DNA from: Pelodera strongyloides
Taxonomy: Eukaryota; Nematoda; Chromadorea; Rhabditida; Rhabditidae
DNA: 64,000 nucleotides
NCBI GenBank assembly: GCA_036852015.1
Contig: JAANDG010000047.1
Coordinates: forward strand, 1 to 64,000
Reading direction: 5' to 3'
In this document: positions 36,169 to 49,500 of the stretch, in pieces
Position numbering within the stretch: the stretch's first letter is position 1
Layout: each line of letters starts with the position of its first letter
Notes under the pieces: generated by a model
Databases searched by the model: none
What the model saw: the letters and a program-made list of their open reading frames with translations, nothing else
Told to the model about the DNA's origin: nothing
Translations under genes and position numbers: made by a program

Positions 36169-39100
36169 ACTCGTCTCTCTGAAAGGTTTCTCCTTTCTGA
36201 GGAGCTGGATGAATCCTGTTTCAGAACATACCTTCTGTCGACTTTTCAGCAGTTGAATTCCCTTTGTCAGTGGCTGTTCAATATAAAGTGCATAACCAGA
36301 GAGAAGGACCGGCCTCATGCCCAATTTCAGACAAAGAGACGAAAGACACTGTCCAACTTCTGTGGAACCGTCAAACTCCACCACCTAAATAATAAAATGA
36401 TACAATTTTTGAAAATAATTCTTATATTTAGGGAACGGAGCGCATACCATAATAACAAGTAACAACCATGCACCATGGCTTTTTATCAAAAAGCTGTGTC
36501 ATTTAGGAATAACGCCGGTTATTTTTTGAAGGTATAAAAAACTACTCCGCAGGTTTTGTTTGTCATGTAATGAATGATGTTTGCAATAAAAATTTCCCGG
36601 AATACTCCAGCTTCTGCATTGGAAAAGTCATTTCAAAAAATTTTCTAACCTGATATTCCCCATTTGGCAGTCTCACTGATATACAATGAGGGAATTTGGT
36701 TGCCGTGGGGTCCCTAGTTAGTATCGAAGTCGCTTCCAATCTACTCGGGCCCTCCAGTCTCCCGCCAGTCTTCATACAACGCTCTATGGCGGCCTGACAA
36801 TACGAGGCCAGCAAAGCTTCATCACCACTAAATAAGGTATAAATAAAACGTGTAGACACTCAAATATAAGTTGTCTAACATGGGGTCGGCAACGCCGTAA
36901 AGGTGAGCGATTGGAAATCGCACCTCATACGGTGTTACGGTGTTGCCGACCCCTTGTAAGGACTAAGGACACTCTAAATAAGCTTGGCTGTTGGCATAAG
37001 CGAAGTACGAGGCTACCGCATGAATGCTAATTCATAATTCATACTGTAGTCTTTTCGTCTTAAAAAATTTCAACATGACTATTCTGAGTGAGGCTTTAGA
37101 CGATTTTTGTTCGTTTTTGGTTGGTGAAGTCCACATTCTAAAGGGGTCTCCGAGCAACTAAATGATAGCATAAAACTAATAAAATGTAAAAGTTAGGCAC
37201 CTTTTCGTTGTCCATCGAGCGATATGTCTCTTCAGTACCCATAGAAGGGCATACTGAGAAGGCAGGAACAAGGGTAAAGCAAGGGCCAACAGTTTCCAAC
37301 CCTAAATAAATTAATAATAACGTAAGAAGCTGATTGATCACATACTTAACTGTGATAAACTGTGACACAGTGGTCGACATATACCTCCTAAGGTTATTTC
37401 ACAACATTCCTACTTACAAACAAAGGACCATAAACGATGAATGAAACCAAAAATTTTTTTGATCAACTTCAATGCGACACCACAACCACAGCTAATTTCT
37501 AGACAATTGTTATGATACTGTATTTTTTTTTGGTTGTACTGTATATTTATTTACGAAATTTTATTTTCCTTATTTTCACTATTTCACACCTGCAGTCCAT
37601 AGGGCATATTCCCCGACGTCAACCGTATCAACTGTGCGTAGACTTCATTTCTCAGAAAATGTGTGGACATTGCAGTTCCGAGTATATTCTGCGCCAAATC
37701 AACGTGATATTGCACGGCTCCGGGACGCATCAACACAGACACGAAGAGGAAAGATGCCTAGAAATAATCAACAATAAATAAATAAAATGACGTACATCGC
37801 TGCAGACTCCTTGGGAGACCTACTTGGGACCTATTGGACTTAGCCTAAATAAATCGAGCACACTGTCGTAACGTCATCCAAAACTCGTCGCCTACTCGGT
37901 TCAGTACCTCTACAGAACCAGTCATAAGCTTTGAGCAATTTATTGAACCACTGCTGATCAAGAGCTTATTATAAATAGGTTCATTTTATATCTTAAATAT
38001 ACAGAAAGCGCCCAATCAAGTTTTTTTCCTAGATTGTTCACAAGAGAAAACAATTTGAAAGTAAAAAATAATCATCCTCAAGACTCAAAGTTCTTACTTT
38101 TGCAATTTCCATCGTTTTCTTTTTGTCTTTTGCAGAAACAGTGGTCAAAGGCTCCTTGAGGTCTTCACATGAAGTCAATAAAATATCGTCCCAGAGAGAA
38201 GATGCTGAAACAGTAAAGAAGGTTAGTAAAGGTTATCGTTTTCTTGAGAAAAGCATGAACTAAAGCTATGCACATTCCAGAAATAACTATAGTAGCTTAA
38301 ACACCTCACAGGTGTCCATAATGGAACGTGGCATTCAGAAAAGAGAAAATTACAACTTTCGCCGCGTGGTTCAGGGCCAGAAACAGGGGAGCACGGCAAA
38401 CATGTGTCCGCGCACTTGTGGCACACTGCTGGCTCTCCAGGAGCGGACTTCTGCGCAAGCCACGAAATTCTAATCAATTTACCAGGATTTCCTCCATCTT
38501 GCATCAGTCGTTGTAAGAATACTTCAAACGATGATCCGTATAGTGTAGCATCTCCACTTGCAGCTCGCAGATAATACATCCATTTTTCTTTGTCTTCGGA
38601 TGATTGAAGAATCAAGTAGACCGGATCTTCATTGGCAATCTGAAACAAGTTTCAATAATAAATATTTCAAATTCGAAACTGAAAATTCTTGGAAACGAAA
38701 CTGAAAACTAAATACTAACTTGTGTAAGCCCGGCTAATTTAGCAAAAGCCTGACAAAGGCCTTTTTTGGAAAATAAATGTTTTTTTTTCTCTGCTCCCGT
38801 TTTCATTTATCGAGAACCACTTGGATAATAATACACCAAAAGATACCACAGTATATGAAGCAAAAGTAGTTATAAATTCAAATTATTCGCCCACCTGCAG
38901 ACATATCGTGCACTCTGTTTTCTTATTCTTATTCCGTGCATCTCCGCGTCCGTTTTGTTCGTCCGAGCTTCCGGAATACTCATCAGAAGAATTTCGCTGT
39001 TTCTCAGTGATCTTGGCGCCTTGGAGGAAGATGTAGTTTGTAGGGATCTGAATATTGAATTTTTAGATTATATACACGATACAGAATCGATAATCTGTTT

Positions 39101-40490
39101 TGGTTTCTGTTACATCGATATTTTCAACATTTTTTTGTTTACCAACGCAACTATCAACTATCAACAAGAACGTGCACGAACGATTTTTCATTAGTTAACA
39201 AAAAGTTACCGTATCCTCGGGTGACTTGAAGAACATTAATTTGTGCGATGAGAGCGCGGCAAACATTCTTCTCGCGTGGCCGCAGCGAACGCGCTGCACA
39301 ACGCCACTTATATCAAAGTGAGGCGGCGCTGAACGGGCGGCCATCTCGCGGATTGTGGCTCCTAAAACGATGTGGTGTTCTTTCAAGAAAATCATAAAAA
39401 GAGAACAAACTTCATTCCAAGTTAGAAAGTACTACTGAATGCTCACACTATGTACCTATGTAGTATGTGCCCAAATTATGTATGTACGTATGTATGCATC
39501 AATGTTCTTATGGGCGTTTATGCCATTATTTTTATAAAAAGGTAAACAAAAACCAACCTTTCAATGCTTGACACAACACTGATATCCACTCATCGGTTGT
39601 CTTTTCTGATTCTGTCACATAACAGTGTTTTTGAGTGGAAGTTGTTAGCTGAAAACAATTTTATAGTATTATAAAAAGTTACTTGCATGACAGAACTGGG
39701 TTTCAACAAATTTCACTATAAAAACACAGCATCACACTAATCATACTAATGTTTTACCTGAAAAGCATATCCATTCCCTTGGTTTGACGTGAGTTTATTC
39801 ACGGCTTTCACATCGGATATTTGCAGACACATTACCGGTTCTTCCTCGCGAGTCATGTTTTTCTGAAATAATTCACGTTCAAAAAAGCTGATTTTTTTCT
39901 TTAATTTTTAACTAACAATAAGAATCTCTATGTGGATTTTGTACCCCCCGTTTTCACAGTCATGATCACTTTTTTTGTTTTTCATGGAAAACGTCTGAGC
40001 ATTTTTTTAAACTATGATTGAACCTCTAACTCAGATAATAGGCACGGAGAATAATATTCCTCCCGTTCTACTCCTATACCTCTGACTGTAGTAACTCAAA
40101 TTGGGAAGGGCCTTGTATTACAAATCTAGAGTATCCCAAACACAAAAATACTTACATGTGTTCGATAGAAACTCAGCTGGTTGTGCTTTAGCACCACATA
40201 GCGTCGCTTTAGGGATTTCAGTCGACTATCCGACATTATACACCAGTAGCCACTCTTTTCAATCTGAAATTCACGATTTTATGAAGGGAATAATTATATA
40301 AATGGAGAGAGAGAGAGAGAAATAGAGAACGAGGAAGCGATGGATAAAGACATCAAGGGAACAAGGCGAGGAACAGCGAGAGAGAATAATAAAGCCAGAA
40401 AGTAGAGTAGATAAGACAGAGAAAAGAGAGTGGGATGAGTAAGAAACCGAGAAAGAGAAATATGAAGGGGAGGAAGAGCGAGAGAGAGAG

Positions 40491-40543
<53 letters not shown>

Positions 40544-43500
40544 TGAAAAAGATTAGCTCACCCCATCAGTGCTCGGTATCAGTGATGTACGAATATCTCC
40601 ACTAAAACCAGCGTCCGGCGGGGTACTGTAATCGCCTTCGGGTAGAAAGTTACGCTCGATCTAAATGAGACACTTTAATAGTAGCCTTTACTCTTTGCTA
40701 CTAAATTGTCATACTATTTTATTTTTGTACCTTTACGATATGAAAACCTTTTTTTATTATATAACCAATATAACCTAGATGAACATTGCCTGGTAAGTTA
40801 TTACTACACACCACAAATTGGGAACAAACTCGCAGGGAATGTATATTTATTTACGAAAATGGTACTGGAGCATTTCAGCACAAACTTGAATAGTAGTTGT
40901 TCAGCTATCTGTATTCAGAGCGGATTTATTAAGGAATTAGTAAATTTGGAACAGCCCGTGCTTTATGCTTTGCGTGAAACATATTGATATGCTGGCATTT
41001 CATTGTCACTAGTGGTTTGGTCTATAAATGTCTCGATAAATATAAACTATATTTTTACTAATTAGCGCCGATCAATTATTAACAAAATCAATAATTAACA
41101 AACAACTTACATCGGGTGAAGTCACCGATAATCCGGAGCATATTCTGGGACCCGACCGATATGAGGATTGTTTACTTCCAGCACCAGAACGGAACGGAGA
41201 ATCCGTCTGAAATCAATAAATAAATACGGAAATGCTTCTCCTATTTATTCAATAAATAGGAGAATATGTAATCAATAAATAAGGTCATATGTGAGGAATT
41301 TCCAATTGCCGATATATCCCCCTTGAAACATCCATTGAAAATCTTGTTCACAGTAACTACAATTTTTATATTATGCATGTAAATACAGGCTATCCAAAAA
41401 GCCCGCTTCAAAAACCGGTAGTACTACCGCTTTAATTTATTGATTAATCATAATATGGGAATGGAAATAAATTGCTGTTGTACATTATTAGTTTCACCGA
41501 CCACGTGTCATTGCGCTATAAGGATTCTACGAAGAACGAATAAGTACCGTACCCTGGTTGAGCTGACTCGTGTCACTTGATAAGGTGAAGCTGTTCCTGA
41601 AGTACTCTCCGTAGCGTGACACTCTGACACGGACAGACAGTGCTCGGCAACTTGGAGTAGCTTGGACTCCTGGAATAGACATAAATCACATACAGCTATA
41701 GCTATAGAACATCTCCTGTTGTCTAACCAGACTTTTAGTATGTCAAATTCCGGCAAACTCACGCAGAACTTAAGTAAAACTCTTTTTGTTACTTCGAGCA
41801 ATTATCTAGAGATCAAAAAATGTGCTTGATGAGGTGTAGTTCTTGACTCCTATATTTCACTTGTACTTTTTTTTAGAAAATAATATTTCAGTCAAAGTAT
41901 CTTATTCTTTGTATATTTGTTGTGAATATTATATAATGAATTATACCGCGTACCCATTGTCGTGTCCTGTGTTCAGGGGGCGCCGGCGGCTCTTCACTTC
42001 TTGTTTTTATCACGTCCGCATAGATATTCTTATCGTCGCGAATTGTACAGAATTCCGCCAAATTTACGTAATCCGCGTACCTGTTCTGATTTCTAAAAGC
42101 ACTGCATTTGTTTGTTTACACTCAACATCACCAATAATAATAATCTTTCTGAAAATGTCAACATGCAAAAAAATATATTAGTAATTTTACGAATGTCGAA
42201 GTCACGCTTCCAGCTGTCTGAGTTCCAGTATCACAACGCCAGTAAAGTGTAACTCATTCAGAAATATCAGACTACAAAGTAAAAGCTACAAATTAGAGTC
42301 TACCTACACGGTACAAAGTACAAAGCACAAACTCCAAGCTACAAACCTGTTGCATTCGGTCGAAGGACTGGCATCGACTTCATCAAAAATCTCATCCTCA
42401 CAGTCAAACTCGTACTCATCCGCGTAGGAGATCAGCGAATCTCTCTCCAGCTTAAATGTGCAATGTTTTTAGATCAACGTGGTGCATTTTTCTTTAGGAT
42501 GGGAACAAAATATCACGCAATTTCCATGTAACATGTGGAAGGACGGCATCCACCAAACCACACGTCATTCCACTTTAGACTTTAAAGTTAATTAATAAAT
42601 TTAGGTACCCACCACCCCATTATTATTCTTCGTCTTTCTGGGAGTAGGTATTGGCTTGGCTTTTTCTTCCCACGGAGAACCATCAGACGAAGGGGAAGAT
42701 TCTTTGGTTTCTTCGGAATTTTGTCTCATTTTCACTGAAAACAGAAAAAAAAATGTTTTAATAAAATAATTCTTTTTCAGCTTACTGTCTCATTTTCACT
42801 GTAGTGAGGGGATCATGTTATCGTTTACACGTGCCCAGTTATATTTTCACGTATTCTATACAAAAAGTGTTATTATATAAATAACGCGATGTGTGTTAGT
42901 GACGATCGTGTCCAGCTACCGGGATTACAGTGCTCGGTTAATTACCTTTGTTCGATGCCCCAGCATTTCCGCTTACCTCTACACATGCCCCTTATGCCCC
43001 TTATTACCGTTTTGCTGTGTTAACTGTATTTATTTTTTAATTATGTGGGTTTGTGCGCACCTTTATGGTGTAATAAATTATTATAATTATTATATTAGAG
43101 CCATAACTACAGTACCTTTCCTCTGTTGTCTGGGTGTCAGATCCCGCGGTTCCATAGTGCTCATTGTCATCATTTGCCTATCGCACGGTTCATCCGAAGT
43201 CAGTCCGCTATCATCCGATGTACGATTGTAAATGTCGCACGAGACTGGTAAGGCACCCTGAACATAAGTAAGGTCAAGGGTAAGTTTACAGCTAAGGAGA
43301 ATGTTAAGGGACATAAGTAAATGGTGAGGTTAGACCAGTAGAACCAACTTCGAAAACTATCCTCATAAATGAGGGTAACACCCGAAACCGGAAACGCGTC
43401 CTGATTACTTTGACATTGATTGTCTAGGTGCGAAATTAAAAATTTTTTGTTTATCATAGTAGTTATACAAAGTAAACGCTAGAATTTCATGGACATATCA

Positions 43501-46500
43501 GTGCAACAGAGTTCAAGAACATAAATAAGCATAAGTAGCATACCGATCATTTTTTACTTGAGAATAACCGTTCGGGCGGCGTAAGCTCAAATCACCTACA
43601 GTAACACTTTGCAACTTAAAGCGAAATGCTAGCCTCTTTGGAAAATTTACATATGATAAGCAAACCTATGTATCCTATGCTAATTTTGTACGATTGCCGT
43701 GGACGATCATACAAAATTAGCATAGGATACATAGGATTTGCTTATCATATGCAATTTTCCATAGGGCTAGCATTTCGCTTTAAACACACATAAAGTTCCT
43801 ACCGTAACACTTCGACTCATCATCGAGTCGTTCTGCCACTTTTTACTCTTTTCACTCATTGATTTGAGCATCTGAAATAACATTTTTAAATTATTAGTTA
43901 AAGGGACAGGCCCATCAAAATAAACCTATATTTACGATACGTTCATAGTTACTATCAAGCATTTTTATTACAATATATACAAACTAAATTTCACATTTAT
44001 TTGCCATGGAAAACTTTTTTCCGATGCGCTCAGCTTAAATGTATACCGTAAAGCCGCAAATATCCTTGTCGTCAATGCAAATTTATCGTGAAATTATAAT
44101 GCGATTAAAATTGGCATATATAGCTTTGAAATCTGCAGTTTTATGGTATACATATGCGTTGAGCGCATTGGAAAAAAGTTGTCTAGGGCGAAATGGTGAA
44201 ATTTAGTTTGTATATATTGTAATAAAAATGCTTGATAGTCATTATGAACGTATCGTAAATATAGGTTTATTTTGATGGGCCTGTCCCTTTAAAAAAAAGA
44301 ATCTTATTTGCATTTGGTTTTTTAGTACTAAAGTTATGTGGCTGGCATAGTAAGTACTATTAGTTTTTAGTACTAGTAATTAGTTTTAGTTTTAGTACTA
44401 GTTTTTAGTTTTAGTACTACTATTAGCTGGCGTAGTTTCATGTTAAATTGTTCACACTGATGTAAACCTGGGGCACCCCTTACAATTATTTCTCGACAGG
44501 ACAGGGTACAGCAGTCTTGTGAGAGAATATGGTTTAGAAACTAAGCAATTATGCTAATTCACCTTAACTACAAACTACAAACCTGAAGTTGTGTATTGCA
44601 TCGAAGGTTCTGCAGCCGAAGTCTCTCGTTTTGGTCTTCCAGCTGAAATTCGAAAATTATGAGACAGAGCAAGAGTTTTGAAAGCTTTGGGACCAGGAAA
44701 ATGTAGCGGAGTTATTAGTTTCGATGACTGTACATGTTCTCACAGTATGACAGACGGTTTTTTCCATCTACTTATGTAAATATATTCATGTCAAACATCG
44801 CTTCCTAGCATGTTGAAATGATAAACACAAAACAGAGTCAAAAGTGCAAGAGATGAAAAGTTAAAGTAGATTTGTTATTGATTTTGGTTGCCGATGGAAT
44901 AAATCACATTGATTTGATTGACTGAATCGCTCAAAATTTCTCGGAATAGTATTCAGTCTTATAGTGAGGTTCTTCATTTTTTTATAATCAATATTGATCA
45001 CAAATTAGAGTAAGCGGAGTAGATGTTTACTAAATTCATTGAAAAAAATTAAAAATCTTGGAAAAATGTTGTGCATTTCCCAACATTTTCGACTAAAATA
45101 ACACCAACAATGCTGCTTTTGTGTGGGTCCTAAGAATGACTAAAAAGAATGATATACATATAGAAAAGGTCTCATGGGATGTATAAGAATGAGGGGAATA
45201 TAGCGCCATGGACTTAAAATTCCGAAAACACCAAAAATGCAAATGGAAACAAACAGCACAAAAAGACATAGAAAGTCTATATGTATATAGGAAAATAACT
45301 ACTGGACGTGCTGGAAAGTCATCCTACCATTCTTACCTAGCATTAGCGTCTATCTACATACAATACTTGCAAGAAGGGACTGAAGTCACTTAAGGGCGTA
45401 CTCATAGATTTTAAGGCCGACGTCAAAAAAGCAATACAATTTTTTTCCATGCGTATCTTAGAAATAAAATATGAACTCCAAAGTTTTCCGTTTAGTCCTT
45501 ACTACCGTTTCTCAACAAGAGCGCAACAAGCTCCGTTACGGCGTTTACACTCTAACTTTAGGCTGTCTGACCCACTTTCATCACTTTATTACTCACTAAT
45601 TTACGTTGTCTGGCCCAATCGAAACCATGTAAATTTGGCCCCAACCAAGATGGTTTTGATGAAGTGTTTCTTATCCAAAGAAGGCCCTAGTAAGACCCTT
45701 TAGGGGCCCAAAAAGGGAGATAGGGTCACAACCGGACTTCAATTCCCCGACAACAACGTCAACTATCGGGAACACATTTGTCACAAATAGGGAGAGAGGG
45801 AGAGAGAGAGAGACTGACATGAATGGAGCGAAAGAGAGAGACAGAGAGAGGTAAGGTAATTTTCGCACAGAATAGCGCAGTAGAATACAATTAAAAAGTC
45901 GAGTAAATCTATTTGTTTTGCGCATTTTGAGTGCCTACATATTCGCTTTAAAACGACCAACTCTAATGATTAAGTTAGCGTGCCATAACCACGTTTCAAA
46001 GAAAATGTAATTTGACAAAAAAAAAGCCGAGGACCAAAAATTTTGATAGTCATACTCCATCTGTGCGCGGGAAATAACCTAAACAGAGACGATTATTAGA
46101 GACTTGAAGTGAAGAGATTTAGAGAGAGAGAGAGGTGTAGAGAGAGACAGAGAGAGAGATCCAAAGCTAAATAATTCCAGAAGATTAAAAAAAAGTGTGA
46201 GACATCTGGCACGTTCCTAGCACTAACAAGGCAAGAAGGCGTCTGGGCAGAGAATGGTGGAAATAGTGTGGATTCCTAGAGAGTTTAGAGACAATAGACA
46301 ATTCGGAAATTCTAATACAATTAAGTGGCCGAAAACAGATGACGGTCTAATAAGTCTAATCTGAAATACTTCGGAAAATGTTGGAACCAGTAGGATACGG
46401 TATCCTATGGCAGTATAGCTGGGGTTGGAACATAGTCAGGTAAGGGTAAGAATGGTACAAGCACATTTAACAAAAGAGTGCCCTAATTGTAAAATGGTGG

Positions 46501-49500
46501 ACCGGTAGAGCCACCACACCATCATATCAAAAAGGCACCATTCTTGTTTGATTGAAAAATTAAACAGCTTGCTCCTATTGTAGTTTTTGAAAGAGGGGGT
46601 AGAAGCTCGACGTGCTGTTTGAGAACCAATCAATAGTTCCAAATTTTAGAATATATTTCACAAGTGTCCATCGTTGCACATCAACATTCACTACATACTT
46701 GGCTTGTAATTTATGCAAATCCATTTCAGTATTCAGTAATTCCTCACATAGGAATGCAAGGTCGCCCGCTGTAGGGCGAAAGAGTACAAAAACAGTACAA
46801 AAACAAAGGCAGAAAAGGAGGTTTCGATGAGAGAGTGAGAGAGAGAGAGAGAGATTGAGAGAGACAGATAGAGAGAGAGAGAGATATTGAGGGAGATAGA
46901 TAGAGAGAGACAGAGAGAGAATGGAGGAAAGTCTTGATAAATTACCTCCTAAACGACCTCAAGGCAGCCGATTTAATTAGGAATTTCTCTGATTTCGAAT
47001 ATACGGGATTTCCTGTGCCTGCAAGTCAGTGAACAATACAGTAGATATACTGTCCCATTGTTTTACTCAATTGCAAACACAGTTATTCTGACAATAAGTT
47101 AAAGCGAAATACCGGCCGCTTTTTGAAACACATCGTGGACTGAATTCTTACGTATTTATGCAAAGTTGCTCGAATTTAGCTCGATTCTTTTATTCTACTT
47201 TATGTTAATTTGCATAAGCTGCATAAAAATGCTGGTTTACTCGATGAGTTTCAAACACCGGTCGGTATTTCGCTTTAACTATTTATCTAAAAAAAATGAT
47301 CTGAAGAAGCAAGCCTCTTTGCATTGTCTTCGTTAAATTTGCTCTAGAGCCCTCAATTTAAAAGAGGGGTTTGTTCGATTCCAATTGTGGAGAAGCAGAC
47401 GTGTTATAGTAATACCCTTTTAGAATAGTAAAGAAAAAAAGAAAAAGAAAGAAGGGAAAAAGCGAGAGAGAGGGGGAGAGAGAGAGTGGGAAGAGCGAGA
47501 GAGAGAAAAAGAGAAATGTAAGACGAAAAAAGACAAGGCTTTGTCTTCGAATCTCTCGAACGATAACATTATTCGTAAATAAGATTCAGCATCTCCAGGC
47601 TAGAGTTCCTTAGTCTTGAAAATTTAGACTAACCCTGCCCATTGTACATTAAAGGGATGGGGCCATCCCTTTAGCATGGTCCATCCCGTTCAAGCGGTAT
47701 AACAGCCGAATGGATACTGCGTACCTATTTCCTATACATGTTATATGCAAATGATTCTTATAATTAGAAGAAAGAATCGCGGACGACAAATACAACGGAG
47801 ACGATGTAAGTACAACGCAGACGACATACTTTTCAAAAACCGCCTGGTATACCCTTTTAAAACATAAAAAGTTGCAAAGAAACATTATTAGGGAATGAGG
47901 CTTCTAGAAAGGGTTTTCCATGGCTTTACCGCCCCTATCATATATCTCTTTTCCTGCTCATAAATAAGTCAGTTAACCAGTGAAGGCACACATACAACAT
48001 ACACGCATTTCAGTACATCAAAATGAATTAATTATCGGCAGTATTATGTTTCAATAGGAATAGGGTCCATGTAAAAAGACAGAAAAAGCGACCACTACAT
48101 AGTACCACATAAAAAATCATTACAACAAAATAATACCTATGATAAATCAGTAATGCCCTGTCCATGTTTGCGATTCGCACTTGCGAAAATGACAAATGCC
48201 TGTCCATTTTACATGAATGTCAAATGCCTACCGTAACCCATGCGAATGACGCGTTTGACATAGTCCCGCAACGAAAGTGTATCAGATCCGTACTATTTGA
48301 AATAGATCAGTACTATTTTGAAATAGATCCATACTAGATGCAAAATCGCTGTGGGACCTTGTCATTGACATTGACTCGAACTTGGACAGGCACTTGTCAT
48401 TTTCGCAAGTGCGAATCGCATACTTGGACAGGGCATAAATGTACACAGTAAACGAGGAAAAAGGTAAAAGATAAATAGAATAGTGTTTGTAGTGCATTTA
48501 AACGCATCTATACATGAGCTTAATCTAATTACAAATGAACCAGAAATAACATTTTATATTTTCGAACTAGCAACATAACAATGCGTTTTTAAAATTACTT
48601 TTTTTTCTACAGCAATATAAAATATAAGTAAATAAATTCAAGGTGACAAAATTTATGAAGTCAGGACACAAAAGAGCGCTACAATAAGCTAATTTCAGCA
48701 AAAAAATAAATAATGGAAAAATAAAAATAAAAATATAATATAGAATAAAAAGGAAACCGACAAAATTTGCAGTGATCTGGGGGTGTTTAAGTCCATTGTC
48801 CCACAATAGTACTTGTGGGCTAAAGCTAAAGCGAATCCTTACGGGGGCCCACTTCTAAGGCCTAAGGGGTAAGAGCGTAAGATGATAGCGTTTTGCGTCA
48901 GGGCGACCACACCACTTTACTGGGAAAATTGGAGCTACTGACCAAGGAAAGACGCGAGTAAATCCGGACAAATTGGGTTTATTAATACAGGTATTACTAA
49001 CCTTGTTACTGTTATTGTTTGTTAAAGAGAAATGCCGGCCGGTTTTTGAAGGCATTCTTATGCAAATGAACATAAAAATATAAAAAAATCGGGCTAAATT
49101 CGAGCAACGTTGCATAAATACGTAAGAATTCAGCTGTCCTCGATGCGTTTCAAAAACCGGCCAGTATTTCGCTTTAAAATTAAGATAAGAATAATAATGC
49201 AGCGTATATTCGTAGCGCACTAAATAAATAAAGTGTGAATAAATTGAAATCGTTTAGCATTTGCTATTTGTAGTTGTGTTTTAGATATTCTGACGTTAGT
49301 GAAAGAAACCGACGGAGCCCGAAAAAAATTGGTTAATTCCAAAATTGGGCCCTATTGGAAAATAGACCAATTCTTTACCCTTCATACATACTCTCGTAGT
49401 GAAATGGAGTAGACAATTAACCATATTTCCGAATAGGCATCGATGGACTACAAATAGTGGTATGGTTATGAGTTATGAGGTACATATTAACATATTAATT

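Noticed and set aside
41508..41605. Longer max-1 exon 7 ending at the donor near 41550
   Set aside because: Entering in the required phase it meets TGA; the shorter exon ending at 41606 keeps the frame into exon 8.
47649..47865. Complete TTAA foldback starting TTAAAGGGATGGGG
   Set aside because: The left and right ends do not mirror each other; only a decayed remnant can be claimed.
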